64,000 bases of DNA from Rhodamnia argentea (GCF_020921035.1 NC_063156.1:25902283-25966282); one strand, 5' to 3'; counted from the stretch's first letter, positions 1 to 12,300 are shown. The notes: a model not told the origin generated them from the letters alone. Made by a program: numbers and translations.

Positions 1-575
1 ACTTGTTTCTCACCTTCCTAGTCTTCGGCTTCGCGACCCCATCGACCACGTCAACAGCGACGGCGGCCGCGGACAAATCTGAAGCGTTTGTAGTCTCCAG
101 AGACCAGGTTACATGCACAATGTGCGCCGCATGCGAGAACCCGTGCCAGCCCGTGCCTTCGCCCCCGCCGCCCTCGCCGGCCCCGCCGGAAGTCGAGTGC
201 CCGCCGCCGCCTTCTCCGCCGCCCGCTCTCCCGCCACCCTCGCCTCCAGCCCCGGAAGCCGAGTGCCCGCCCCCGCCGATGCCGCCGGCCTGCAGCGCGT
301 GCGAGTCGCCAGGAACTGGAAGCATCTACGCTTCCCCGCCTCCACCAGCCACGAGCGGCGGTGGCGGGGGGGTCTATCCGCCGCCGTACGGCGGGTACTA
401 CCCAATGCAGCCTCCGCCGAACCCCATGGTGCCGTACTTCCCATACTACTACTACAGCCCTCCGCAGGCTTCGGTGGCCTCCAATAGCTTCCTCCACTTG
501 GAGAAGAACGCCGCTGGTTTTGCCACTTCTCTGGTTTTGGGCGGGCTTCTCTACGTGCTACTGCTACGTTTCTAG
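1..575 (+). CDS. Proline-rich (extensin/HRGP-like) cell-wall protein, 5' end cut off by the window
   Basis: The frame is open from the first bases and has no ATG at its left edge, so the start lies outside the window. About 190 residues are visible, ending at a TAG at 573-575. A short Ala/Thr-rich N-terminal part leads into a Cys-containing region (CxxC pairs near residues 38-48). Next come blocks of Ser/Pro-Pro-Pro-Pro between residues 50 and 95, a Gly-rich spacer, and a Pro/Tyr-rich part with clustered tyrosines near residue 150. The last 18 or so residues are hydrophobic, which fits a GPI-attachment signal or a membrane anchor. SPPPP blocks are the usual sites of proline hydroxylation and arabinosylation in extensins, and Tyr clusters are used for cross-linking in walls. 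The coding part is far more GC-rich than its flank. The exact family is not recognised; a proline-rich family protein or a short chimeric extensin are the options. Confidence 0.72.
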   Translation, partial: LFLTFLVFGFATPSTTSTATAAADKSEAFVVSRDQVTCTMCAACENPCQPVPSPPPPSPAPPEVECPPPPSPPPALPPPSPPAPEAECPPPPMPPACSACESPGTGSIYASPPPPATSGGGGGVYPPPYGGYYPMQPPPNPMVPYFPYYYYSPPQASVASNSFLHLEKNAAGFATSLVLGGLLYVLLLRF

Positions 576-2016
576 CAACCGCCCCCGATAAGAATTTCTT
601 CCCTCATCGTACTCGTTTCTTAGGCCAAAAAAAAAAAAAATACAGTCACCTTTTTTTCTTCTTCTCTGTTTTAGGGTTTCATTACCAAATGATGCTTCAA
701 TCGGGGTACAACAACCCCATTCTAGAAGGGTATATTTGTGCGGCACAATAATGAGAAAAGTATCCTCCCCTTAGTATGAATTATAATATCATACTCTCCC
801 CTTCAAATTCTTACTTTTGTTAATACATATTGTCCGTTTTCCGCTCAGAGTTCTTTGTTTTTGATCGATGTGGGAAGAGGGAAGGGGTTCCTGACGATAC
901 GATCGAGAGGGTTGGGCGTTCGTATTGATTAGGGTTGTTCGAGTCCAAAACGGATCACGCCTGCCATGTGCTCTTTCGATCGGTAGTGTGTATTTGAAGG
1001 TAGCGACCCTACGATAGCGTCGAGCTTAAGTTTCTCCCTTTTTTCAAAATAAGGTAGGGTTGCACATGTCTGCCATGCGTTCTGATTCGCCTAATTCCGG
1101 GAAAAGATCGATTGAGGTGAAAGATTGACATGATTCGAGTCGAGTCCACACGAGTTCATGATGGAAGTGGATCGAGTCTATATAAAAATAACAACAATGT
1201 GTCCTAATGGGAAAATAATACTTAACCGATGAAGGGTATTTGTTGGTTCGTGCCTTCGTTGAGTGGAGGTGACAATTGTGATTGAGCCATGTTCAAACCC
1301 TAGTAATTTGTTACCAATCTCTCGTATTGAACGTTTTTTTTTTTTTGGTCCATGGAGCTACATTAACGTTGTCAAACATTTGTAATGGATGAGCAGGCTT
1401 ATTAGTAATTGAACTTTGCGCTCTTAATTTGCTAGAATTGATCACAAACCTAATTGTTTAGGGACACGCTTGGGTCAAATAGGCTCGAAGGCCATTTGGA
1501 ACAGGCTTGAGAATGGATATTTGGGGTGGGTTTGCTTCACGGAATACTTAAGATTTAGCCTATAAAAATGAATGCATCGAAAATGTTTTCAATCACCCAC
1601 GATTAGGTATATCTTATTGTCGATGATTAGAACATATTTCTATTGTCTGATTTTTCTAAACGAAAATCAATTATTCTTTGAAAAATGTTTTCTCAAAGTT
1701 AGGTTATGCGGAAAAGAAAAAGGAAAAAACAATGCACCCTCAGTTATAAAAGCCCGATCCCAACCTGCTAAGGTCGAGCCGGGTAGGCCCAATTGATATT
1801 GTAAATATTATTGTTGGTCGAACCTTTGCAATACGTTCGGCCTGATCCAGTAAGCCCGACTAGGCCAATCTTGTGATCACCTCGCCATTGACTATTGATC
1901 CGCCCAATATCAACTATATATGTACAGATTTTATTCTAAATCAGCAAAGCTAGTTCATACGCAGAGCAAAACGCCGGGATATATATATAAAATAAAATAA
2001 AAATCCTAGATCTGTT
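576..2016. other. Intergenic, no gene seen
   Basis: This is the 3' flank of the proline-rich gene followed by AT-rich spacer. It contains poly(A) and poly(T) runs near 628-660 and 1335. No protein family, RNA gene or clear transposon end was recognised. Confidence 0.5.
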
Positions 2017-2372
2017 ATACTAGATGTCAATTCAGTCTTAAACTTTTAATTTGGCCAATTTAATCCTAAACATTTTGATTATTTATCAATATAGTCCTTT
2101 CGGACAATTTTTTTCTGGATTTTGCTAATGTAGACACCGATAGTACTACATGGTATGAGAGATGCTAACATGGATAGTTTTTGCAATTTTTTAGAAGTTT
2201 GCCTAAATATTTTTATATGTATATTTTCTTTTTTCTTTACTTTTTATTTCATTGTGGCCCACAAAAGTCATTGGCTGCAAGGACTACGTTGGAAAATTAT
2301 CAAAAGGTATAGAACTAAATTAGCCAAAGTGAAAGGTTTAGAAGGTTTAAGACTTCTTGGTAAGGTTCCCCA
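2017..2372. mobile_element. MITE-like inverted-repeat element, family A (degenerate)
   Basis: The left part carries the family phrase 'cttaaacttttaatttggcc' and the right part carries its complement ('aactaaattagccaaagtga'), so the ends are inverted repeats. The centre is a T-rich stretch around a short 'gtggccc' segment. The same architecture recurs at 2381-2927, 3709-4190, 13862-14413, 19807-21095, 21415-21985, 32707-32878 and 51645-51935. No coding capacity is visible. Confidence 0.55.
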
Positions 2373-2380
2373 AAATGCTA

Positions 2381-2927
2381 GGGAAATTGTCCAAAAAGTT
2401 ATGAATCTATTGCGCTTTTGCAAAATTCAGTCCAAAACCTTTTAGTTGTGCCAACTTTTAAATCATAAACATTTTCACGTTTTTCAAATTGAGTCCATCA
2501 AACCAATTTTGGTAGGAAAACACCGACATGGATGCCGGACATTTTATGTGGCAATGCCAATCCTAATGTTTAGAATTTTTAATAATATGTTAATATTTTT
2601 CAAATTTTTACTTTCTTCTCTTTTCCTTCTTTAACGTTTTCTTTGCTATGGCCAATGAAGGCCCAACAATCCTCACAAGTTACAGCAAAAAAAAAAATAA
2701 AGAAAAATAGAAATAATAAAAATATAATAAAAAAATTATCTACATCAATATCGGTCGTGCCACTTAGAAAGTCGGCATCCACGTCATCCATTTCCATCCA
2801 AAATTGCTTTGATAGACTCAATTGGTAAAAGCAAGATCGCTTATGACTCAATTGGTATAATTAAAAGATTTAAGATTGAATTAACAAAAGTGCAATAAAT
2901 TTAAAACTTTTTGAACTATTTTCCCCC
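2381..2927. mobile_element. MITE-like element, family A, near-complete copy with long TIRs
   Basis: The left end starts 'gggaaattgtccaaaaagtt' and the right end is its imperfect complement ('aaactttttgaactattttc'). The similarity continues inwards for about 80 bp. The interior has the family's hallmark phrases about a 'catccacgtc' segment and a T-rich/A-rich stem flank. The long TIRs and lack of coding sequence fit a non-autonomous DNA transposon, possibly Mutator-like. No clean target-site duplication could be read. Confidence 0.6.
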
Positions 2928-3020
2928 AAAACTCCACTTTTAAGTGTTGACCAGATATTTTGTTAGTGAGAAGTTGGTAGTAAAGCTTAGTCAGCACAAC
3001 CTCTGGCAACCAAAGTTTTG

Positions 3021-3535
3021 GGCTCCATTGGTTTCACCAAAAATGCAGTGTTTTTTATTTTTTGCCAAAAAGTCATTTTTCAAGAAAATGACAAATCTTC
3101 CGATCTTCGGCTAAAACCTAAAAATGAATTAAAAAATATTTTTCATCATTCGATAAGGAAAATCATTTTTCTCCATGCACTCCTTTTAATAATTCTATTA
3201 TTATTATTTTTTTAAATCAGATTTTAAAAATTATTTAAAAAAAAAAAAAATATCTAAAAATTATTTAAAAGATAAAAATATAAAGAAAATAAAAATCTAA
3301 AAAATTAAAAAATATTATATTATAAATAAAAGGAATGTGGAAGAGTGAGGGAAGAATGCGGGTAAATATTTTCTTCTACTCAAAAAGAGGAAAAAGAAAT
3401 CATTTTCCTCACTTTTGAATGTATTTTTCCCATGAGAGCAAAATAGTTTTCTTGACTAGTTTATTTTCCGTGAAACAAATGCCGGAAAATGTAGAAAATG
3501 TTTGTCTATAAGTTGTTTTTCACGAAACGAACGAA
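3021..3535. mobile_element. Possible MITE with 'ggctcc...ggtttca' type ends
   Basis: The left end 'ggctccattggtttcacc' and the right end 'cacgaaacgaacgaaatt' are imperfect complements. The same pair of ends occurs at about 44243-44472 and 48290-48603. The middle is A/T-rich with no coding sequence. The low identity between the ends makes this a tentative call. Confidence 0.4.
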
Positions 3536-3708
3536 ATTTTAGTTTGGTCACCAAGAAAACAGTGAAATTCTTATCTGTCCTTTTTGGAGACCAAATAACT
3601 ATTAACCAAGGTCTCTCATGTCCAAAGTTTGAGCTGCAAGAAAACATTTTGGCAACTAATCGGTCGCCAGACAACAACTCCGAGTGATCAAATAGTCACT
3701 AGAGAGAT

Positions 3709-4190
3709 TATCAAAAAAGTCTAAAATCTATTTACAATGACTAATTAGTCTTAAATTTTTCTAATTTTATCAATTTATTCCTAAACCTTTTGACGACTTA
3801 TTAATGTAGTCCTTCCAATCAATTTTGTTTAAAAATCATTGACATTGCACCACTAACTCTAACATGGACGATTTTTGTAGTTTAAAAAATTGAATTTTCT
3901 TTTTTCTCTTTTTTTTTTCTTTTTCTTCATTGCATTTTGAGCCAGTAGGGCTCTAGCGACCCTAGCCAACCACGGGCGGGGAGCTCTGTGCCCTCGCCTG
4001 TGGTCAACCAAAAATTCGAAAGGAAAATTGAGAATGAAAAGAAAACATATCGTCCATGCTAGCGTCGTTGGTCATACCATGTAGGAAGGCCGACACTAAC
4101 TACATCACCATGGTAGAGATTTTCGGCCAAAATTAAAAGGTTTGAATTGACATCCGTACAATGAATTGAAGACTTTTTTAGTAATAACCC
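3709..4190. mobile_element. MITE-like element, family A
   Basis: The left side reads 'gtcttaaatttttctaattt' and then 'cattgacattgcaccactaa'. The right side reads 'ggccaaaattaaaaggtttg', which is the inverted form. The interior holds a GC-rich hairpin-like segment (about 3940-4015) of the 'gggctctagcgaccctagcc' type, seen in several other copies. Confidence 0.5.
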
Positions 4191-4809
4191 CAATAGTTGT
4201 TAAGAGCGGACATTTCTTGCACGTCTTCCGACTACTTGATCACCAGAAGAACCTCTTCGGCAAGCATTTGGTCACCAAATATGGGTTTTGGCACCGGAGA
4301 CCTTCTCCGGTGACCAAATGCTCCGGTTTGCTCAACAGACAGTGCTATCGGAGTCCAAACGTATTAGTTGATATGCGGCCAACAAGAGACATTTTCCTGA
4401 CTTGCACCGGGTAATCTTTTATTCCTCGTCTACAACTTGTCGCTGATAATATTACTGTTCGGAATTTCATCTACATTGACTAATGTGCCAAGAAAGCAGT
4501 GAACATTTACTGTAATCTAACTGGAGTAAATTTTTCTAAGAATCCAGACCTTTTTATAATTTTTTTTCACCATTTGTAGTTTTCACGTTTCCGCTCGGAA
4601 TTCCTTATATTAGTTGGTAACCAGTTTGTATATTTCCTTACCATCATTTTTTTTATTTACATTTTACCACATCTCTTTCCATTCCGAGTTCTCGTCAGAA
4701 GTCAGTGATTCTGTAAACCTAAACCAGACAGGCTTACGTGATACAAACAGACAAGTTCTTCAAAACAGACATGCATTATTAGTTGTGGGTATCGTCCAAG
4801 ACACATTAA

Positions 4810-5392
4810 GGGCCTGTTTGGTTTGTCTTTGAGAGAATTTTTTGGGGAAATACATAGGTCTTTGGACTAAAGGAATTTTTTGAAATACAAGTGCAGTGTT
4901 TAGTAAAAGCGTATTTTAAAAACACATTGCGATACGACTTTGATTAAAATGATGTTTGGGAAAAATCACACTCTACAAAGCCCTTTTTATTTTTAATATT
5001 TTTTAAAAAAAAACCTCAAAACCGACAAATGACCGACAAACGACGAGACTTCGACGATACCAAATTTGTCACCACCAGCTCGCCTCAGGCAGGGCGACTT
5101 TAGGTGAGGCTTGTCGCCACCTAGTGATGTTTGAGGCCTTCGCCGAAAGGTTAGGATTTTCAAGGGCATTTTTGTAATTATGAAAATATAACGAGGGTAA
5201 AATTAGAAGGAAAAAAATCAATTTGCATTTCGAAAATGCAGCATTACAAAAGTATCTCCGCACCTACCTTGAGCGAAATGAAATTGCATTTCCCCAAAGC
5301 TGTCCAAAAAAAAATTGCCAAACATAATTTTTATTCGGCCAAGGGACTTGGGGGTCTCAAAGCCTTTTGTAAATGTTGAACTAAACAAGGCC
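4810..5392. mobile_element. Tourist/PIF-Harbinger-like MITE
   Basis: It begins with 'gggcctgtttggtttgtc' directly after TAA and ends with 'ttgaactaaacaaggcc', the imperfect complement. GGSCNTGTTTGG-type ends are typical of plant Tourist-like MITEs, which normally duplicate TWA. A TAA is present on the left, but no matching TAA is seen on the right, so the right boundary is uncertain. No coding sequence is seen. A related partial stretch lies at about 8350-8520. Confidence 0.5.
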
Positions 5393-6705
5393 ATGAAACT
5401 CACATATGTTCGGGCTTTACTATTGCATACTTGTAACAACTCGATTTTTTAAAATTATATCTAACGGGCGAGCAGCCCAGCTCACCAAATAAGGACTAAA
5501 AGGTGGATCTTTAACTCATTTTGATAACTCTACATCTAATTTCCATAGAATCAACGCCAGAATCGATACGCGGGTCCTTGACACCATCGTCAAATTGGTC
5601 GTACAACAGGCGTACCCTAGGCTCGGACCGACCTACCCCTAGGACGAATTGATCCACAAATCTCAGCTGAAAGCGAACGCACGGGACCGAGAATTGATTG
5701 TGCCGTGACCAAATGCTGGCGCATTAAAGATTGGTTTTGGAGGTCTAGGGTTTGTCAATTTTTGCCATTTTTGCTACGGAGGGATTGGAATGGGACAGTG
5801 TCATTAATGAGAGGGATCGAAGGGGAGGGAAGTGTACAGTGCCGGATTGACTCGGGTCTCGCCCGGCTTAAATTAATTTGTTGGAAAAATCGGTTGGCCC
5901 GAAAGGGATTGGCTGCTAGTTGCGATGCGATGTGAACGTGATTTCTCGTTTTCATCCACCTCAAAAAGTTAGAAAACAACCGCCCTCGAGCTCATCTCCA
6001 TGTCCATCTCCAACAAAATGAGCTGGTCAATGGGACGGAAATGCATTCGCAGTCTCCTTGACCCCTTGAGATAATTAATAATAAAAAAATCGTACTCGCC
6101 CTCAGACTAGCTAGATTTGGAAGTTTGGCCACGAACATCCATCCAACGCTGCCTAATCCACCACGTCTGAGTTGTTGGACGTTGTTTAGATTTGTATTCG
6201 ATCTGTATGATTTGCAGTACGCGAAACTTTTAAAAAGGCTTCAATTGACCGTTGAGGCCTATTTATTTTACAATACAGACGATCAACATTTGTTGACTCT
6301 TCTTATGGAACGGCCTAAAACATGTGCATACCCAGATTGAGCAAGTCTCGCGACAAAGCAGTGATGAGTCGGATGCAAATCCTCACTGCGCATGCAGCAA
6401 AAGGGGCGTCCTCATGTCATTTCCAAAAGACAATTTCTGGGGCTTGATTATGTAGGATCGAATCATGCACGCAGATAAGTTTTCGCTTCTCCAACATGAG
6501 AAAAAGAAAAGAAAAAGAATCGACCTCTTGTACGATTGAGAAGTCATTTGAGAAAATTAGACATCTTCATATTAGTGTTTCAAGAGTGTATCTTTCATCC
6601 GATGTAGTGAACTTTTACTCCGCTTTCGCCCTTGATCGTAGTTTAAGGAGCCACGTTATGAAAATCAGACATAGCGATAATCGAATGCGTTATTGCGCAT
6701 TAAAA
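5393..6705. other. Intergenic, no gene seen
   Basis: This is mixed spacer. It contains a 'tgtaacaactcg'-like phrase near 5433, which may be an LTR edge, but no second LTR, primer-binding site or coding remnant was found. Open frames here are short and match nothing recognised. Confidence 0.4.
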
Positions 6706-7755
6706 GGTCAGATTAATATTTGTATACGGCGCTCACTTTAGTACCAATATATTTTTTTTGATCACTTAAATGTCAAATTTTTTGAAAAACGGTTAATTCG
6801 GTGCCAAGTCCGACGTGGCTTGCGGAAAATCATGCATGGAGCATACGTGGCTTGCTGGAGATCCTAATAAACAATAATAAAAAGCCAAAAAATAATAATA
6901 AATTCCACATAATAAGCTAAAAACTGAAAAAATAGAGTCGGTTAAAAAAAAGCTAAAAATAATAATAAAAAAAAGATGGAGCCCTCTATTGCAGCAACGA
7001 GGGCTCCTAACCCTCATTGCCGCCACCTCCACCATCGCCGGCAATGGCCGAGGGGTGGGGCCGAGCCCGAGGGCTCACTAGGGTCGCCGAGGTCGAGTCT
7101 TGCTGTGGCTAGGCCCTTTGCGGGGGTCGCCAAGCCCCGACGACCCCCCTTGACCATCCCCCACCCCTCGCCGGCCATTGCCGACCTTGGTGAGGCTCGG
7201 AGGGCCCGGCGACCTCACGGCCTTTGCCGCTACATTTTACGCTTACCTTTACCCTTTTTTTTCATTTTTTCATTTTTTGGGTTGTTTTTCTATTTAATTT
7301 GATTAAGCTTAACTATTTTTTAGAGAGGCCAGCAAAGGGATAACAAACTTTTCCATTTTCCAGCCACAAAGGGATAACAAACTTTTCCAACAAAAATTTT
7401 TTAAGAGTAAGAACCAGTTCATCTTTGTGTGATATTCAGTATTATTTTTATTTTTTTCATTTTTTTTCATTTTTTAGGCTATTTTTCCTGTTTAATTTTA
7501 ATTTTAAAAAAATCAACTATTTTAATGTTGAAAAGTCCATGTGGCATCCACGTGTGTTGATTTAAAAAAAAATTGACACGTAATAGTAAAAAATTAATAA
7601 AAATGCCACGTGTCTTGTTTTGCCGGAATTGACACTTAAATAATATTTTTTTTGCCCGAATTGGCATTTCGGTGATCATTTTTCTCCGATGTGATACTTA
7701 AGTGATAAAAAAAAATATTAGCACTAAAGTGATCGCCGCACACAAATATTGACAC
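6706..7755. mobile_element. Non-autonomous TIR transposon of about 1.05 kb with GC-rich cargo
   Basis: The two ends are inverted repeats of at least 50 bp. On the left is 'aatatttgtatacggcgctc' followed by 'actttagtaccaatatattt'; the complement of the right end reads almost the same ('aatatttgtgtgcggcgatc' then 'actttagtgctaatattttt'). The interior has a GC-rich block (6976-7235) in an otherwise AT-rich element. No transposase motif is seen. The ends do not match those of family A. Confidence 0.6.
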
Positions 7756-8723
7756 TCCATGTGTTTTTCTGCCGCATAAAAAGTATGTTATATTGATTTT
7801 TGTACTTCAATGTTCTTTTAAATGTTGCTATTTCCTTTTGGTACTCATGCCAAGAATGTGTCCAAGTATGCAACTTAATTTGGGAGGCACTAAAAGAATG
7901 TGGTCCGTCCAATGCCCATCTAACTAGATTTTGGCATTGTAGTTAAAGAAAAGCATCTAATGAGTTCATGTTCACATTTGATTCTTGACCTTTTTCCTTT
8001 CCTCCAGAAAGAGGGTGGACAAAAATAGTGCTTATAATTTCTATATGTCTTTATAAAGATGTTTGAAAAGGGTTCTATCTTTATATTATTAAAAGTGGCG
8101 AAATAAGATATAAAAACTGGAGAATTCAAAATCAGCTGATGCTCTTAATTACGAACAGCAAGATCCCATCATTATGAACAAAGGGTACTTGTGATCCTTC
8201 TTCTCCCTATTAATGTCCACCTCCCACCACCACCACCATCACCACCATCGCCACCACCATTACACCGCCTTTACTCCGCCAACTAAAACCATCACTTTCA
8301 GAAATATAAAATCCCCGAAAAAAAAGAACAGACACCAAATATTAAGAGTGGATTTGGTTCAGCATTTGAAATGAGCTTTGGAGAAATGCAAATACCTTCA
8401 ACCTAAAGGAGTTTAGAAAAATGTTAATTACGTTTGATAAAATCTCTTTTAAAAATGGATTTTGAGTTGAATGGTGTTTGGTAAAAACGACGTTCTAAAA
8501 GGGTTTTGAATACAATTTTTAAATATTTAATTAAAAAATTATATATTGAATCGGTAAAGAAGATAAACAGTAAAAAAAAAGGGCAAAATCTAAAATATAA
8601 GAAATTGATGCGGTTAATTTTGAAAGAAAAAAAAAACCCAATTTATTACACCCGTCCCCACGTTGGACGACGAATCTGGGACCGACCGACGACGACTATC
8701 GTGTCGGAGACAGTCACGCGTCT
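7756..8723. other. Intergenic and promoter-side spacer
   Basis: It holds a CAC/CAT trinucleotide-rich stretch (about 8221-8268), A-rich tracts, and a partial MITE-like stretch from about 8350. No gene is seen. The last 100 bases lead into the promoter of the gene at 8835. Confidence 0.45.
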
Positions 8724-8724
8724 C

Positions 8725-8733
8725 TATATATAA
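8725..8733 (+). promoter_or_regulatory. TATA box of the small gene at 8835
   Basis: The sequence tatatataa lies about 100 bp before the ATG. It is followed by a leader rich in CT repeats (about 8790-8805), a common plant arrangement. No ATG occurs between it and the chosen start. Confidence 0.6.
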
Positions 8734-8834
8734 CAAGCCCAATTTATTACACCCAACTCACACTCACTACTCACTACTCACCCAACCAACTCTCTCTCTC
8801 TCTGGTCTCTGTGAAGAGAGAGAAGGGGAAGATA

Positions 8835-9308
8835 ATGGAGGGCGTATCCGCAAATCTGTACCGCGCAATGCGGGCCTCCTGGCGGAGGCGGGGCTACGAG
8901 AGGCTGGCCGGGTCGGGCAGCCGGCGCGAGGACCGGGCGTATCTGGACCCGGCCCGTGGGAGGCGGGGGAGGAGGCGGTCCTGGCGGGTCAAGCTGACCC
9001 CCCGGGTGAAGCTGCTCCGGCTCGCGGCGTCGCCCCGGAGGTTCTTCCTCTGGCTCCGGGACGCCTACGTGAAGATGATGCTCGGGTTCGCGAGCTCGGG
9101 CATGCTCGGCAGCGGGTTCGGGTACGGGTGCGGGGTGTCCATCGGCGACTCCGGGGGCGCCGGGTTCGGGAGGGCCCCGGCGAAGGAGTACGACCAGAAG
9201 ACGCTGGTGGAGATCTACAAGTCGATGCTTGTCGCGCACGGCCAGCCTCCGCCGCCGCGCGGAGCAGGGACGCTCGGCTCCGAGGTCGCTCGCCGACGGG
9301 TGAATTGA
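8835..9308 (+). CDS. Small basic plant protein of unknown function, intronless
   Basis: The 157-residue frame begins at the first ATG after a good TATA box and ends at TGA 9306-9308. The N-terminal third is strongly basic (Arg-rich around residues 10-50, including RGRRGRRRSWRVK). A middle part, RLAASPRRFFLWLRDAYVKM (about residues 64-83), is amphipathic. A Gly-rich stretch follows, then a conserved-looking KEYDQKTLVEIYKSML block (residues 120-135). This layout resembles a family of uncharacterised plant proteins that end in an E-I-Y-K-S motif, but no function is known to me and none is proposed. The coding part is very GC-rich compared with its AT-rich flanks, as in the GATL gene and the proline-rich gene. 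The promoter, first ATG and GC step together support a real gene. Confidence 0.7.
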   Translation: MEGVSANLYRAMRASWRRRGYERLAGSGSRREDRAYLDPARGRRGRRRSWRVKLTPRVKLLRLAASPRRFFLWLRDAYVKMMLGFASSGMLGSGFGYGCGVSIGDSGGAGFGRAPAKEYDQKTLVEIYKSMLVAHGQPPPPRGAGTLGSEVARRRVN

Positions 9309-12300
9309 CGAAATGGGCCACTCGGAATAACGGTGGGCTTTTTCCTTTTTTTACCACCCTTAATTAGGTGAAAATGTTGAATTTCACGCATTTCATTTTT
9401 TTTTTCTCTTAGAAGGAAGCGAAAACATTTTATTTTCACGAGCAAAATTAACCGAGTAGAATCTGTACAAGAGCAGCAACAACATCATCAATAAGACTCC
9501 TGTAGCCCTCGTTTAACACTTTGTTAACTATTTGTTGTCGGTAATTATGCGGTCCTTAATCATTTATATCCCTTAATGGTATCCGCACAGGAATAAGTGG
9601 AACTTGATCATTATAGTTATTTTATGGAGAAATTAAAAGCATATAGATGGGAAATTTTGGTCTTCAGGCAATAGACTCTCATTTTCTCTCCCACGAGTCA
9701 GTCTCGCGGTTCCCTCTCTTCCTCTCTATTTTCAAGCTTTTGGGAAAGGGTGAACGATCCTCGGGCCAACGCTTGGCTCGGGCGAAACATCCGTCCGCAT
9801 TAGCAGCATGTGTCGCCTCATGGTCGTGAGTCGAACACCGGCCCCGTGACTATGGGAAAGGGAATTCAAGTGAACGTGGTGGGAGTTTTGACTTTCCCCT
9901 GTGCATGGTCAGTGATTCATTGAGAAACATTTACATTAACTGGGGCATAATATGTTTACCGTGCACGATTTTCTAATTTGCATAGTTTCAACTTATGGCA
10001 GGGTTAGTCCACTTGTTGTTTTTTTGGTAAACGTGGTTAAAAAAAAAAAGAAGCAAAAGCAAGGGAAGGTGACCGCCCGAGGCGACTGGTCCGCTTTCGC
10101 CGAGCCTGAACGCGTGTGTTTGGACCCGCTAAGGCCGGCCCGTCATCGGACGAGCTGCGAACCTGGATACCCGTCAAGTAGGGGTGAGCAAATAAGACCG
10201 CCCGAACCAGGACCGCCCAGACCGGACCGGGACAGGTGGTCCGGTTCTCGGTTCTAGAGGGAGCGGTCCGGTTCCCGGTTCTAGGGTGGTCCGCGGGAAT
10301 CGGACCGCTCGGACCGGACCGATCGAAATTTTTTATTTTATTTTGATCAAGAAAACTCCATGCGCATGGAGTTTTCTCGATCTTGCCTTCTTAGTCCCCA
10401 AACAAAATCCTCATCTCGATCTTGCCTCAGTCTGTTCCTGAGCCGTTTTTTACCTAAAGGGAGATCGTTTTTGCTTGAATCCCATATGCATTTTGGAAAC
10501 AATCTTGCAAAAAGTTCTCAACTTTGCCTTGAAAGACCCATTTTAGGAAATGAACTTGAATTTTTTAATGTAGTCTCTATATTTTTAGATCGGGACCCCA
10601 AGAATGGTCATTTTTTTGGCATGTGTTCAATCCAATGGAACCCGTGTCCGGTTCGTGAACGGACTAGCGGGAACCGCCTAGTGACCATCTAGGCATACAG
10701 CCGGTGTGATCTAAAGAGTGATCGTATAAAGAAAAAAGTACATCGTCGGTATAAGATCTGAGGGTGTCAAAAAAGCCCGAAATGGCCCGAACCGAATATT
10801 TTGGATCTTTTCGGTCCGGTTCTCTTCCGGCTTGGGTAATATGCAAAATATCATTGAACTGCCCATGGATGGAGGTCCAAAAAGGGAAGTAGCACGTTCA
10901 TTGTGGGCTTGATATGCCCGGTCCATCGACTGGGCTTTCCATTTCTAATCAATCGGTCACCTGGAAAGCAATTGGAATTGGATACTACGAGAAAACTGAA
11001 CTCAATTAAATCCTTTTGGCCTTAGATGCTTAGACGATTTCCGACCGCCGAGATTTTGCGATTTATCGCCCGACTTATTCGGCTTGTTAAAATGACCTCG
11101 ACCTCCAATGTTCTTTCTCCTTCTTATAGGGCGAACTATCTCGATCGATCTTGGATTAGAAATCGTCAGCATTTCACGAAGAGTGGCAATTCGTGTTCAC
11201 GGTCCGCGGTCGCGTGGCATCGGCATAAGCGTATGCTACAAAACAGGTCAAACCGAACAGGGCGTGATTTAATCGTGTCAATTCCTTTTTTTTGTTTGAA
11301 TCTTCACATAGAAAGTCTACTATAATCGAATAAGGTATGAAAATTAATGGATTGACACAACACTATCCATGTAACGTAACTAGACAACAAGTTGAAGAGT
11401 CAACAGGATTGCATAACCCTCTGCAATACGAAATCAACCCGCCATCGGGAAATAAACATGAAATATACTAGATTTTTTTTATTTTATATTTATAATATCT
11501 GTTTGCAAATTGCCATAATCCAGCCACAAAATATAATCAAATCAAATTTATATAAATAAATAAATAAACCCTTTCGCAGTTAATTAAATATCTAAAATCT
11601 TAACGGTGAATAGCATGAAAAAATATAGCCTTATAGTAAATCAAGCCTAAATTGATTGCACCAAAAGCCAAAATCGTGGCATCAAACTTTTCATTTTTAA
11701 TAATTCTCCTGCAGAATAGATCCGATCTCGAGGAGAGAGGGAGAGAGATTATTGAAGTTGTAAGTTATAACGAAAGCCTTGAGGCTTAAGGCACTCGCAA
11801 CGTTGCTCGACCATCAATGTTCAACCTAACCCATTGCTGCTCTTTCTTTTCTAACGAAGTCAAAATCCTAGACACGGGAGAAAACGGCTCGAAGTATTTC
11901 CTTAATCGATTCGGTTTTGGGCCGGTAATCTGTTTTTAGGATTATTTATCTTCCCCCGTTAAATTTATTCTCGGGGATCATTCACCGTCGGATGAATGAC
12001 GCCGCGTGTTTAGAGCTAGCCGCGTAATTAAATTTCTCCGCACGGCCGCATTGTTTATTCGGTCGAGTTATTTATCCAATTATTTGTACGAAGAAGATGA
12101 AAAAAGAGCATGGGATGCGGCAAAGGTTGCTCTTTGAAAGGAAAGGCGTAAAAGCCCAAGTGAAGAAAAAGAAAGGGACAAAAATGAGTTCCAAGGAATG
12201 CATCGGGGTGAGCATACCTTTCCTTAGCAGTAAAGGTGATACGCCTGTTCAATATTCACACGACCGAAAACCCACCCTCCCTCTCCCGTTCAATGCAAGG

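Noticed and set aside
109..497. Long minus-strand and alternate-frame readings over the proline-rich gene
   Set aside because: They are shadows of a GC-rich, low-complexity coding sequence. Only the frame with SPPPP blocks and a hydrophobic tail makes sense.
5433..5900. A possible LTR starting 'tgtaacaactcg'
   Set aside because: No matching end, TSD or second copy could be found.
8663..9367. A 234-codon plus-strand frame overlapping the small gene
   Set aside because: It starts upstream of the TATA box and has Arg/Gly/Ala-biased shadow composition. The 157-residue frame has a normal start context and a family-like motif.
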